Assembly (NCBI RefSeq): GCF_000814905.1
Contig: NZ_JXAG01000014.1
Location: forward strand, 1-32,370
Origin: Enterobacter sp. Bisph1
Lineage (GTDB): Bacteria > Pseudomonadota > Gammaproteobacteria > Enterobacterales > Enterobacteriaceae
Length of the DNA stretch: 32,370 nt
Direction: 5' to 3'
The notes under the pieces were generated by a model. That model saw nothing but the letters and a program-made list of their open reading frames with translations. It did no database searches and was not told the DNA's origin. This document shows, piece by piece, positions 25,489-32,370 of the stretch. The number at the start of each line of letters is the position of its first letter. The first letter of the stretch is position 1. The position numbers and the translations under genes were made by a program.

Positions 25489-26553
25489 ATGACCGAACTG
25501 AAAAACGATCGATACCTGCGCGCGCTTCAGCGCCAGCCTGTAGATATGACGCCAGTATGGATGATGCGTCAGGCAGGCCGCTATTTGCCGGAGTACAAAG
25601 CGACTCGTGCGCAAGCCGGGGATTTTATGTCGCTGTGCAAAAACGCCGAGCTGGCCTGTGAAGTCACGCTCCAGCCGCTGCGCCGCTACCCGCTGGATGC
25701 GGCGATCCTTTTCTCAGATATCCTCACCGTGCCGGATGCAATGGGGCTTGGCCTCTATTTTGAAGCCGGGGAAGGGCCACGATTTACCGCGCCAATAACC
25801 TGCAAGGCCGATGTCGATAAGCTGCCGGTGCCGGATCCAGAAAATGAGCTGGGTTATGTGATGAATGCCGTGCGCACCATTCGCCGTGAGTTAAAAGGCG
25901 AAGTGCCGCTGATCGGTTTTTCCGGCAGCCCGTGGACGCTGGCGACCTATATGGTAGAAGGCGGCAGCAGCAAAGCCTTTACCGTGATTAAAAAGATGAT
26001 GTACGCCGAACCACACACGCTACACGTCCTGTTGGACAAGCTGGCGCAAAGCGTCACGCTTTATCTGAATGCGCAGATCCGCGCAGGCGCGCAGTCGGTG
26101 ATGATTTTCGATACCTGGGGCGGCGTGCTGACCGGGCGCGATTATCAGCAGTTCTCACTCTATTACATGCATAAAATTGTCGACGGCCTGCTGCGTGAAA
26201 ACGAAGGCCGCCGCGTACCGGTGACCCTGTTCACCAAAGGCGGCGGACAGTGGCTGGAAGCGATGGCAGAGACCGGCTGCGATGCGTTGGGCCTCGACTG
26301 GACAACGGATATCGCCGACGCGCGCCGTCGTGTTGGCGACAAGGTTGCCCTGCAAGGCAATATGGATCCGTCTATGCTTTACGCGCCGCCCGCGCGCATT
26401 GAAGAAGAAGTCGCCACGATTCTCGCGGGGTTCGGCAAAGGTGAAGGTCATGTGTTTAACCTCGGTCACGGCATCCACCAGGATGTCCCACCGGAACATG
26501 CAGGAGTATTTGTCGAGGCGGTGCACCGTCTGTCGGCCTCCTGGCACCCGTAA
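25489..26553 (+). CDS. hemE: Uroporphyrinogen decarboxylase
   Basis: HemE decarboxylates the four acetate side chains of uroporphyrinogen III to give coproporphyrinogen III in heme synthesis. The start [13 protein letters not shown] is set by AGGA seven bases upstream; an ATG six bases before it sits against the same AGGA and is too close. This gives 354 residues, the E. coli length. The family signatures [15 protein letters not shown] (near residue 22) and [16 protein letters not shown] (near 145) are intact, including the catalytic Asp region FSDIL. nfi follows nine bases after the stop and is probably cotranscribed. Confidence 0.97.
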   Translation: MTELKNDRYLRALQRQPVDMTPVWMMRQAGRYLPEYKATRAQAGDFMSLCKNAELACEVTLQPLRRYPLDAAILFSDILTVPDAMGLGLYFEAGEGPRFTAPITCKADVDKLPVPDPENELGYVMNAVRTIRRELKGEVPLIGFSGSPWTLATYMVEGGSSKAFTVIKKMMYAEPHTLHVLLDKLAQSVTLYLNAQIRAGAQSVMIFDTWGGVLTGRDYQQFSLYYMHKIVDGLLRENEGRRVPVTLFTKGGGQWLEAMAETGCDALGLDWTTDIADARRRVGDKVALQGNMDPSMLYAPPARIEEEVATILAGFGKGEGHVFNLGHGIHQDVPPEHAGVFVEAVHRLSASWHP

Positions 26554-26562
26554 GGAGATAGT

Positions 26563-27243
26563 ATGGATCTCGCGTCATTACGCGCTCAACAACTCGAACT
26601 GGCTTCTTCAGTGATCCGTGAGGATCGTCTGGATAAGGATCCGCCCACATTGATCGGCGGGGCCGATGTCGGATTCGAGCAGGGGGGAGAAGTGACGCGA
26701 GCGGCAATGGTGCTGCTCTCCTGGCCGTCGCTGGAGCTGGTTGAATATCAGGTGGCGCGTATCGCCACCACCATGCCTTATATCCCCGGTTTCCTCTCGT
26801 TTCGTGAATATCCCGCGCTGCTGGCCGCGTGGGAGCTTCTGTCGCAAAAACCCGATCTGCTGTTTGTTGATGGCCACGGTATTTCCCATCCGCGTCGCCT
26901 CGGCGTGGCCAGCCACTTTGGCCTGCTGGTGGATGTACCGACGATTGGCGTGGCGAAAAAGCGGCTGTGCGGTAAGTTCGAGCCGCTGGCGGACGAACCG
27001 GGCGCGCTGTCGCCGCTAATGGATAAAGGTGAAAAACTTGCCTGGGTGTGGCGCAGCAAAGCGCGCTGCAATCCGCTGTTTGTCACCACCGGGCATCGCG
27101 TCAGCCAGGATAGCGCGCTGGCATGGGTGCAGCGCTGCATGAAAGGTTACCGCTTGCCGGAACCGACGCGCTGGGCGGATGCCGTGGCATCCGGTCGACC
27201 TGCATTTGCGCGTTGGCAGGCAATTCAGCGCGATATCGGGTAA
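26563..27243 (+). CDS. nfi: Endonuclease V (deoxyinosine-specific)
   Basis: Endonuclease V nicks DNA one base 3' of deoxyinosine and other deaminated bases, starting repair. The 226-residue protein starts behind a strong AAGGAG site. Probable metal ligands by family comparison are Asp35 ([10 protein letters not shown]), Glu82 (LSFREYP) and Asp103 (FVDGHG), and the wedge motif [12 protein letters not shown] is intact. The last few residues differ from the 223-residue E. coli protein. It sits between hemE and yjaG in the conserved enteric cluster. Confidence 0.96.
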   Translation: MDLASLRAQQLELASSVIREDRLDKDPPTLIGGADVGFEQGGEVTRAAMVLLSWPSLELVEYQVARIATTMPYIPGFLSFREYPALLAAWELLSQKPDLLFVDGHGISHPRRLGVASHFGLLVDVPTIGVAKKRLCGKFEPLADEPGALSPLMDKGEKLAWVWRSKARCNPLFVTTGHRVSQDSALAWVQRCMKGYRLPEPTRWADAVASGRPAFARWQAIQRDIG

Positions 27244-27276
27244 ACTGCCGCGCATTACCGACTTCGAGAAACGATC

Positions 27277-27867
27277 ATGTTACAAAACCCGATTCACCTG
27301 CGTCTGGAAAAGCTGGAAAGCTGGCAGCACGTCGTTTTTATGGCTTGCCTGTGCGAGCGTATGTACCCCAATTACGCCCTATTCTGCCAGCAGACAGAGT
27401 TTGGCGATGCGCAGCTTTATCGCCGCATCCTCGACCTGGTGTGGGAAACAGAGATTGTTAAAGACGCGAAGGTGAATTTCGATAGCCAACTGGAGAAGCT
27501 GGAAGAGGCCATTCCGGCAGCAGACGATTACGATCTGTACGGCGTTTATCCCGCCATCGATGCGTGTGTGGCATTAAGCGAATTGATTCATTCGCGCCTG
27601 AGTGGTGAAACGCTGGAGCATGCTATTGAAGTTAGCAAAACGTCGATCACGACCGTTGCGATGCTGGAAATGACCCAGCAAGAGCGCGAAATGACCGATG
27701 AAGAGCTGCGGGAAAACCCCGCCGTTGAGCAAGAATGGGATATCCAGTGGGAGATTTTCCGCCTGCTGGCCGCCTGCGAAGAACGCGATATTGAACTGAT
27801 CAAAGGACTGCGCGCAGACTTGCGCGAGGCCGGCGACAGCAATATCGGTATAAATTTGCAGCAATGA
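27277..27867 (+). CDS. yjaG: DUF416 family protein YjaG
   Basis: This is a conserved cytosolic protein of unknown function. The 196-residue product has the E. coli YjaG length and no signal peptide or membrane segment. It is acidic and predicted helical (QLEKLEEAIPAADDYDLYG; MTDEELRENPAVEQEWDIQWE). It lies 33 bases after nfi, probably in the hemE-nfi transcript, and before hupA. Its conserved location between nfi and hupA supports the identification but does not reveal a role. Confidence 0.93.
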   Translation: MLQNPIHLRLEKLESWQHVVFMACLCERMYPNYALFCQQTEFGDAQLYRRILDLVWETEIVKDAKVNFDSQLEKLEEAIPAADDYDLYGVYPAIDACVALSELIHSRLSGETLEHAIEVSKTSITTVAMLEMTQQEREMTDEELRENPAVEQEWDIQWEIFRLLAACEERDIELIKGLRADLREAGDSNIGINLQQ

Positions 27868-27912
27868 GACAACAAAACGTGATTTAACGCCTGTTTTGTC
27901 GTGCCTGAAGGC

Positions 27913-28047
27913 TTCCCTTCGTACCCCCGTCTGGTCTACATTTGGGGGGCGAAAATAAGTGGCTATCGGTGCGTGTATGCAGGAGAGTGCTTTTGAGGCA
28001 TTTCCGTCGCACTCGATGCTTAGCAAGCGATAAACACATTGAAAGGA
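27913..28047 (+). promoter_or_regulatory. hupA promoter and structured leader
   Basis: TACATT (27937-27942) with TTCCCT (27913-27918) upstream is the candidate promoter, similar to that of E. coli hupA. The ~100-base leader holds an inverted repeat GAGTGC/GCACTC (27985-27990 and 28009-28014) and ends with the AAAGGA ribosome binding site. Upstream, ACAAAAC/GTTTTGT (27872-27899) forms a hairpin after yjaG without a T-run. Confidence 0.45.
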
Positions 28048-28053
28048 TAACTT

Positions 28054-28326
28054 ATGAACAAGACTCAACTGATTGATGTAATTGCGGACAAGGCCGATCT
28101 GTCTAAAGCGCAAGCGAAAGCTGCACTGGAATCCACCCTGGCTGCCGTTACTGAGTCTCTGAAAGCAGGCGATGCGGTACAACTGGTTGGTTTCGGTACC
28201 TTCAAAGTGAACCACCGCGCTGAGCGTACTGGCCGCAACCCGCAGACCGGTAAAGAAATCAAAATCGCCGCTGCTAACGTGCCGGCATTTGTTTCTGGTA
28301 AGGCACTGAAAGACGCAGTTAAGTAA
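28054..28326 (+). CDS. hupA: DNA-binding protein HU-alpha
   Basis: HU-alpha is an abundant nucleoid protein that bends DNA and works as a homodimer or with HU-beta. The 90-residue sequence appears identical to E. coli HU-alpha, including the DNA-intercalating arm [13 protein letters not shown] with Pro63. AAAGGA lies at ideal distance from the ATG. Codon use is strongly biased toward the preferred set, as expected for a highly expressed gene. A terminator follows 28 bases after the stop, inside the upstream part of the yjaH reading frame. Confidence 0.99.
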   Translation: MNKTQLIDVIADKADLSKAQAKAALESTLAAVTESLKAGDAVQLVGFGTFKVNHRAERTGRNPQTGKEIKIAAANVPAFVSGKALKDAVK

Positions 28327-28332
28327 GACTGC

Positions 28333-29031
28333 GTGGCCGTGAACAGTTTTGTCGAAGGGGCGGTTTCGCCCCTTTTGTCATTCTGCTGTCGCCCGCTGAT
28401 GCTGGCGGGCGTGCTGTTGCTTACGGCCTGTAGCCATGATTCCAAACTGCCCCCTTTTACCGCCAGCGGCTTTGCCGGCGATGAGGGCGCGGTGCGCATC
28501 TGGCGTAAGGATTCGGGCGATGAGACGCATCTGCTCACCGCTTTTAGCCCGTGGCACCACGGGAGCACTTCCCTTAGCGAATATCGCTGGCAAGGCGATG
28601 CGTTAACCCTCGTTGAACTCAATATTTACGCTAAACCGCCGGAGCATATCCGCATACGCTTTGACGATCGCGGCGGACTGAGCTTTATGCAACGTGAAAT
28701 TGATGGCCAGAAACAGCAGCTTTCCAGCGATCAGATTGCGCTGTATCACTACCGGGCCGAGCAGATTCGTCAGACCAGCGATGCGCTGCGTCTGGGCCAT
28801 GTGATGCTGCGCCAGGGGCGCTGGCAGGCCAATCATACGGTACAGACCTGTGAAGGGCAGAGCGTTAAGCCCGACCTCGACAAATACGCTTTAAAGCGTA
28901 TTGAGGAGCGTCAGCGCCATTCTGCGGTGGCGGTGAGCCTGGCATGGCTGGAAGCACCGGAAGGGGCGCAGCTACTGCTGGTGGCCAATGAGGATTTCTG
29001 CCATTGGCAGCCGAAGGAGAAGAGTTTTTAA
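28333..29031 (+). CDS. yjaH: DUF1481 family protein YjaH, probable lipoprotein (start uncertain)
   Basis: This is a conserved enteric protein of unknown function. The longest frame begins with GTG and gives 232 residues, close to the annotated E. coli length as I recall it. A lipobox LTAC with Cys33 follows a hydrophobic stretch (MLAGVLLL), indicating a lipid-anchored envelope protein. The first ~15 codons are formed by the hupA terminator. A TTG at 28375 would instead give MSFCCRPLMLAGVLLLTAC, a compact lipoprotein signal peptide with a basic residue, although it lacks a clear ribosome binding site. Downstream, YRAEQIRQTSDALRLGHVML is the most recognisable part. It converges on purD, with zraPSR absent. 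Confidence 0.8.
   Translation: MAVNSFVEGAVSPLLSFCCRPLMLAGVLLLTACSHDSKLPPFTASGFAGDEGAVRIWRKDSGDETHLLTAFSPWHHGSTSLSEYRWQGDALTLVELNIYAKPPEHIRIRFDDRGGLSFMQREIDGQKQQLSSDQIALYHYRAEQIRQTSDALRLGHVMLRQGRWQANHTVQTCEGQSVKPDLDKYALKRIEERQRHSAVAVSLAWLEAPEGAQLLLVANEDFCHWQPKEKSF
28355..28377 (+). terminator. Rho-independent terminator of hupA
   Basis: AAGGGGCG/CGCCCCTT with a GTTT loop (28355-28374) runs into TTTTG. Stem strength and position just after hupA make it a convincing terminator. It overlaps codons 8-15 of the longest yjaH frame. Confidence 0.85.
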
Positions 29032-29033
29032 AT

Positions 29034-29056
29034 ACCCTCCCCCGGCGGGAGAGGGT
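29034..29056. terminator. Possible bidirectional terminator between yjaH and purD
   Basis: ACCCTCCC and GGGAGAGGGT form an imperfect GC-rich hairpin in the 38-base convergent spacer. There is no T-run on either strand, so it may be only a weak terminator. Confidence 0.4.
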
Positions 29057-29069
29057 GAAAGGCGGGAAA

Positions 29070-30362
29070 TTACTTAGCCTGCTCGCGCGCAATCGCCCGG
29101 TAACCAATATCCCGACGGCTAAAGCTGCCCTCCCAGTGAATATCGGTCAGTAACGCATAAGCACGCTGCTGCGCTTCGGCGACGGTATTTCCCAGCGCCG
29201 TCACGCACAGCACACGCCCGCCGTTGGTCAGCACCCGATCATCGGCAGCAAGCTTAGTGCCCGCGTGGAACACTTTGCCATCCGCCACTTCTTCCAGCGG
29301 CAGACCGTGAATCACATCGCCGTTGCGATAGTTCCCCGGGTAACCGCCCGCAGCAACGACAACGCCCAGCGATGCGCGGCTATCCCATTTCGAGGTTTTC
29401 TTATCCAGCTTGCCTTCACAGGCGGCCAGGCACAGTTCGACCAGATCGGACTGCATACGCAGCATGATGGGCTGCGTTTCCGGATCGCCAAACCGGCAAT
29501 TGAACTCAATCACCTTCGGGTTGCCCGCTTTGTCGATCATCAGCCCGGCATAGAGGAAACCGGTATAGGTATTCCCTTCCGCCGCCATACCACGCACCGT
29601 TGGCCAGATAACGCGTTCCATGGTGCGCTGATGCACTTCATCAGTCACCACCGGCGCGGGCGAGTAAGCGCCCATACCGCCGGTATTGGGGCCGGTATCG
29701 CCGTCGCCCACGCGCTTGTGATCCTGGCTGGTGGCCATCGGCAGCACATGTTCGCCATCAACCATCACGATAAAGCTGGCTTCTTCCCCGTCGAGGAACT
29801 CTTCAATGACGATGCGGTGCCCGGCGTCGCCAAAGGCGTTGCCCGCCAGCATGTCGTGCACCGCCGCTTCGGCTTCTTCAAGGGTCATCGCAACAATCAC
29901 CCCTTTGCCCGCCGCCAGGCCATCGGCCTTGATGACGATAGGTGCGCCTTTTTCGCGCAGATACGCCAGCGCAGGTTCGATGTCGGTAAAATTCTGATAT
30001 TCGGCCGTCGGGATGTTATGCCGCGCCAGAAAGTCTTTGGTGAAGGCTTTCGAGCCTTCCAGCTGCGCGGCTCCCTGGGTTGGGCCAAAAATCTTTAGGC
30101 CCGCTGCGCGAAAGGCGTCGACCACGCCAATCACCAGCGGCGCTTCCGGACCGACAATCGTCAGATCGATCTTCTCGTTCTGGGCAAAATTCAGCAGTGC
30201 CGGAATGTCAGTTGCGCCGATGGCGACGTTTTGCAGCGTCGGTTCAAGTGCCGTACCGGCATTACCCGGTGCCACAAAAACGGTCTCAACCAGCGGCGAC
30301 TGCGCTGCTTTCCAGGCCAGCGCGTGTTCGCGCCCGCCGTTGCCAATCACTAATACTTTCAT
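29070..30362 (-). CDS. purD: Phosphoribosylamine-glycine ligase (GAR synthetase)
   Basis: PurD joins phosphoribosylamine and glycine with ATP, the second step of de novo purine synthesis. The 430-residue protein (E. coli 429) begins KVLVIGNGGREHALAWK, the family N-terminal signature, followed by an ATP-grasp domain (IVIKADGLAAGKGVIVA near residues 140-156) and the metal-binding VIEFNCRFGDPETQ. It is the second gene of the purHD operon, 15 bases after purH and with its own ribosome binding site (GGAG) in that gap. Confidence 0.97.
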   Translation of the reverse strand: MKVLVIGNGGREHALAWKAAQSPLVETVFVAPGNAGTALEPTLQNVAIGATDIPALLNFAQNEKIDLTIVGPEAPLVIGVVDAFRAAGLKIFGPTQGAAQLEGSKAFTKDFLARHNIPTAEYQNFTDIEPALAYLREKGAPIVIKADGLAAGKGVIVAMTLEEAEAAVHDMLAGNAFGDAGHRIVIEEFLDGEEASFIVMVDGEHVLPMATSQDHKRVGDGDTGPNTGGMGAYSPAPVVTDEVHQRTMERVIWPTVRGMAAEGNTYTGFLYAGLMIDKAGNPKVIEFNCRFGDPETQPIMLRMQSDLVELCLAACEGKLDKKTSKWDSRASLGVVVAAGGYPGNYRNGDVIHGLPLEEVADGKVFHAGTKLAADDRVLTNGGRVLCVTALGNTVAEAQQRAYALLTDIHWEGSFSRRDIGYRAIAREQAK

Positions 30363-30377
30363 TGTCTGCTCCGTGGA

Positions 30378-31967
30378 TTAATGGCGGAAGTGACGCATAT
30401 CGGTAAAGATCATCGCAATGCCGTGCTCATCCGCGGCGGCGATCACTTCGTCATCGCGGATCGATCCACCCGGCTGGATAACACAGGTTACGCCCACTGC
30501 GGCGGCGGCATCAATGCCATCGCGGAACGGGAAAAACGCATCAGACGCCATGGCAGAACCTTTAACGTCCAGCCCTTCGTCTGCCGCTTTGATACCGGCA
30601 ATCTTCGCCGAGTAGACACGGCTCATTTGGCCTGCGCCAATGCCGATGGTCATATTCTCTTTCGCATAAACAATGGCATTGGATTTAACGAATTTCGCCA
30701 CTTTCCAGCAGAACAGCGCGTCACGCAGCTCCTGTTCGGTCGGCTGGCGTTTGCTTACCACGCGCAGTTCTTCAGCGCTTACCATGCCAAGATCGCGATC
30801 CTGAACCAGCAGGCCGCCGTTGACGCGTTTGAAATCGAGACCCGGCACACGCTGCGCCCATTCGCCACAAACCAGCACGCGGACGTTTTGTTTGGCTGCG
30901 GTGATCTTCAGCGCTTCTTCACTGGCGGAAGGGGCAATGATCACTTCAACAAACTGACGTGAGATGATCGCCTGCGCGGTTTCTGCATCCAGTTCGCGGT
31001 TAAAAGCAATGATGCCGCCGAAGGCCGAGGTTGGATCGGTTTTATACGCGCGATCGTAAGCATCAAGCAGGGAAGTACTGACCGCCACGCCGCACGGGTT
31101 GGCATGTTTTACGATCACGCAGGCTGGCTCGTCGAAGGTTTTAACGCACTCGAGCGCTGCGTCGGTATCAGCAATATTGTTATAGGAGAGCGCCTTACCC
31201 TGCAGCTGCTGAGCGGTGGCAACGGAAGCCTCTTTGATCTCTTCTTCTATATAGAAGGCCGCTTGCTGGTGGCTGTTCTCACCGTAGCGCATATCTTGTT
31301 TCTTGATGAAGTTCAGATTCAGGGTCCGCGGGAAGCGGCCGGCAGGTTCTTTGCTTTCGCCGTGATAGGCGGGCACCAGGCTACCGAAATAGTTGGCGAT
31401 CATGCTGTCGTAGGCCGCCGTGTGTTCGAACGCTTTGATCGCCAGATCGAAACGCGTCGTTAGCGTCAATGAGCCTTCGTTGCTATCCAACTCACTAATA
31501 ATGGCGCTGTAGTCGCTGCTCTTCACCACGATAGCTACATCTTTATGGTTCTTCGCGGCGGAGCGCACCATGGTAGGGCCGCCGATATCAATGTTCTCTA
31601 CTGCATCTTCCAGCGAGCATCCTTCGCGAGCAACGGTCTGGGCGAAGGGATAAAGGTTAACAACCACCATATCGATCGGCGCGATCGCGTGTTGCGCCAT
31701 GATCGCATCATCCTGGCCGCGACGGCCAAGAATGCCGCCGTGGACTTTCGGGTGCAGGGTTTTAACGCGTCCATCCATCATTTCCGGAAAACCGGTGTAG
31801 TCGGAGACTTCGGTCACGGGCAGACCTTTTTCCGCCAGCAGTTTCGCGGTGCCGCCGGTAGAGAGCAGTTCTACACCGCGTTGCGAGAGGGCCTGAGCGA
31901 ATTCGACAATACCGGCCTTGTCAGAAACACTGAGCAAAGCGCGGCGGACTGGACGAGATTGTTGCAT
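30378..31967 (-). CDS. purH: Bifunctional AICAR transformylase / IMP cyclohydrolase
   Basis: PurH catalyses the last two steps of IMP synthesis: formylation of AICAR and ring closure. The 529-residue protein has the E. coli length. The N-terminal MGS-like cyclohydrolase domain (about 1-200) includes [16 protein letters not shown] and [16 protein letters not shown]. The transformylase domain carries [13 protein letters not shown] and KHANPCGVA with Lys287 and His288 as the catalytic pair. It is the first gene of purHD and is preceded by a ~105-base leader and a PurR-controlled promoter. Confidence 0.98.
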   Translation of the reverse strand: MQQSRPVRRALLSVSDKAGIVEFAQALSQRGVELLSTGGTAKLLAEKGLPVTEVSDYTGFPEMMDGRVKTLHPKVHGGILGRRGQDDAIMAQHAIAPIDMVVVNLYPFAQTVAREGCSLEDAVENIDIGGPTMVRSAAKNHKDVAIVVKSSDYSAIISELDSNEGSLTLTTRFDLAIKAFEHTAAYDSMIANYFGSLVPAYHGESKEPAGRFPRTLNLNFIKKQDMRYGENSHQQAAFYIEEEIKEASVATAQQLQGKALSYNNIADTDAALECVKTFDEPACVIVKHANPCGVAVSTSLLDAYDRAYKTDPTSAFGGIIAFNRELDAETAQAIISRQFVEVIIAPSASEEALKITAAKQNVRVLVCGEWAQRVPGLDFKRVNGGLLVQDRDLGMVSAEELRVVSKRQPTEQELRDALFCWKVAKFVKSNAIVYAKENMTIGIGAGQMSRVYSAKIAGIKAADEGLDVKGSAMASDAFFPFRDGIDAAAAVGVTCVIQPGGSIRDDEVIAAADEHGIAMIFTDMRHFRH

Positions 31968-32022
31968 GGTAAATCCCCTGGATTGGTCTTTTACAGAGAG
32001 CGTTAGCTAAATACTCGATCAT
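31921..32022 (-). CDS. Possible 33-codon leader ORF overlapping the purH start
   Basis: In the purH leader an ATG (32022-32020) with AGGA six bases upstream opens a 33-codon frame ([19 protein letters not shown]...) that runs past the purH ATG in another frame and stops at 31921. No homology is recognised. It could be chance; the good ribosome binding site and overlap with purH are the only support. Confidence 0.2.
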   Translation of the reverse strand: MIEYLANALCKRPIQGIYHATISSSPPRFAQCF

Positions 32023-32059
32023 TATCGATCCTTTTATTTAGCTAACACCTCTTTAGAGG
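32002..32059 (-). promoter_or_regulatory. Hairpins in the purH leader
   Basis: GTTAGCTAAAT (32002-32012) and ATTTAGCTAAC (32036-32046) form a perfect 11-bp inverted repeat with an inner CGAT/ATCG. A second small hairpin, CCTCT-TT-AGAGG (32048-32059), stands beside it. Both lie in the transcribed leader. No long T-run follows either one, so their effect is unknown. Confidence 0.6.
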
Positions 32060-32078
32060 CTGATATTTTTGCGCGGGC

Positions 32079-32107
32079 ATTGTAACGAAAACGTTTGCGT
32101 AGCGCTC
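32079..32107 (-). promoter_or_regulatory. purHD promoter with PurR operator
   Basis: On the - strand the 16-mer ACGCAAACGTTTTCGT (32100-32085) matches the PurR consensus ACGCAAACGTTTGCGT at 15 of 16 positions. It sits in the spacer directly upstream of a TACAAT -10 (32084-32079); the -35 is weak (GAGCGC, 32107-32102). Purine-bound PurR at this site would block polymerase binding, the established mode for purHD. Confidence 0.88.
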
Positions 32108-32132
32108 GCGAATTTTTGTACTTTTGGCCAAT

Positions 32133-32141
32133 TGTGGATAA
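32133..32141 (-). promoter_or_regulatory. Perfect DnaA box
   Basis: The - strand reads TTATCCACA, the strongest DnaA-binding 9-mer, between the purH promoter and rRNA promoter P1. A single box can occur by chance; function here is inference. Confidence 0.45.
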
Positions 32142-32189
32142 GTCTGTGTGTAAACAGGTATAAAGGCGGGTTTTGCTGTGGAATGCAGC

Positions 32190-32245
32190 AGTCAGTCATT
32201 TTTATGTCATTTTTCTATTGCGGGGGGCGGAGAACTCCCTATAAT
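32190..32245 (+). promoter_or_regulatory. rRNA operon promoter P1 with UP element
   Basis: TTGCGG (32218-32223) and TATAAT (32240-32245) are 16 bases apart, followed by the GC-rich GCGCCTCC discriminator seen in enteric rrn P1 promoters. The T-rich stretch upstream (about 32196-32216) fits an UP element. The position after purH corresponds to rrnE of E. coli. Growth-rate and stringent control through the discriminator is known for the family. Confidence 0.9.
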
Positions 32246-32267
32246 GCGCCTCCATCGACACGGCAGA

Positions 32268-32283
32268 TGTGAATCACTTCACA
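32268..32283 (+). promoter_or_regulatory. CRP-like palindrome between P1 and P2
   Basis: TGTGA-ATCACT-TCACA has both half-sites of the CRP consensus at the correct six-base spacing. It lies downstream of P1 and ~50 bases upstream of P2. I recall the same stretch in some E. coli rrn leaders, so it is conserved; whether CRP binds is not shown. Confidence 0.45.
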
Positions 32284-32327
32284 CAAATCGCCGGTTCGGT
32301 TGAAGAGAAAAATCCTGCAAAACGGGG

Positions 32328-32355
32328 TTGACTCTGAAAGAGGAAAGCGTAATAT
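32328..32355 (+). promoter_or_regulatory. rRNA operon promoter P2
   Basis: TTGACT (32328-32333) and TAATAT (32350-32355) are 16 bases apart, ~90 bases after P1, as in all enteric rrn operons. The window ends 15 bases later, before the leader boxA and the 16S gene. The stretch 31968-32370 holds only the purH control region and these promoters. Confidence 0.9.
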
Positions 32356-32370
32356 ACGCCACCTCGCGAC

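Noticed and set aside
29034-29056. REP or other dispersed intergenic repeat between yjaH and purD
   Set aside because: The GC-rich inverted repeat resembles short enteric intergenic repeats, but there is only one copy in the window and it lacks the REP consensus. It is recorded only as a possible weak terminator.

Overview
This window is a chromosomal segment of an enteric gammaproteobacterium (Enterobacteriaceae). Almost every protein aligns from memory with its Escherichia coli counterpart at near-identical length, and the gene order is the classic enteric one: tufB-secE-nusG-rplKAJL-rpoBC, then thiHGSFEC, rsd, nudC, hemE, nfi, yjaG, hupA, yjaH, purD, purH and an rRNA operon promoter. It is not E. 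coli K-12. The interval between rpoC and thiH holds five genes I do not know from that position in E. coli, and zraPSR is missing between yjaH and purD. An Enterobacter-like relative is plausible, but the genus cannot be settled from the sequence alone.

Positions 1-13521 are the translation/transcription block on the + strand: the 3' part of tufB (EF-Tu), secE-nusG, the rplKA and rplJL ribosomal protein units with their autoregulatory leaders, a partial attenuator and an RNase III-type stem, then rpoB and rpoC ending in a strong terminator. Positions 13522-18180 are a variable cassette: a secreted alpha/beta hydrolase (+), then on the - strand a membrane-anchored AraC-type regulator, a lactose/cellobiose-type PTS IIA-IIB pair without any IIC, and a membrane diguanylate cyclase. 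Positions 18181-23912 (- strand) are the thiamine operon thiCEFSGH, preceded by a TPP riboswitch whose P3 arm is greatly enlarged. Next come rsd (-), then nudC, hemE, nfi, yjaG, hupA and yjaH (+), and the purHD operon (-) behind a PurR box. The last ~270 bases carry tandem rRNA promoters P1 and P2, with the 16S gene beginning beyond the window.

Functionally, most of the window is growth-linked housekeeping: translation factors, RNA polymerase, Rsd as a sigma70 antagonist, thiamine, heme and purine synthesis, HU, and rRNA promoters. The least ordinary parts are the ~120-nt expansion inside the thiC riboswitch, the rsd terminator that abuts it, the orphan PTS pair with operator-like dyads over its promoter, and several promoters built into terminator-like hairpins.
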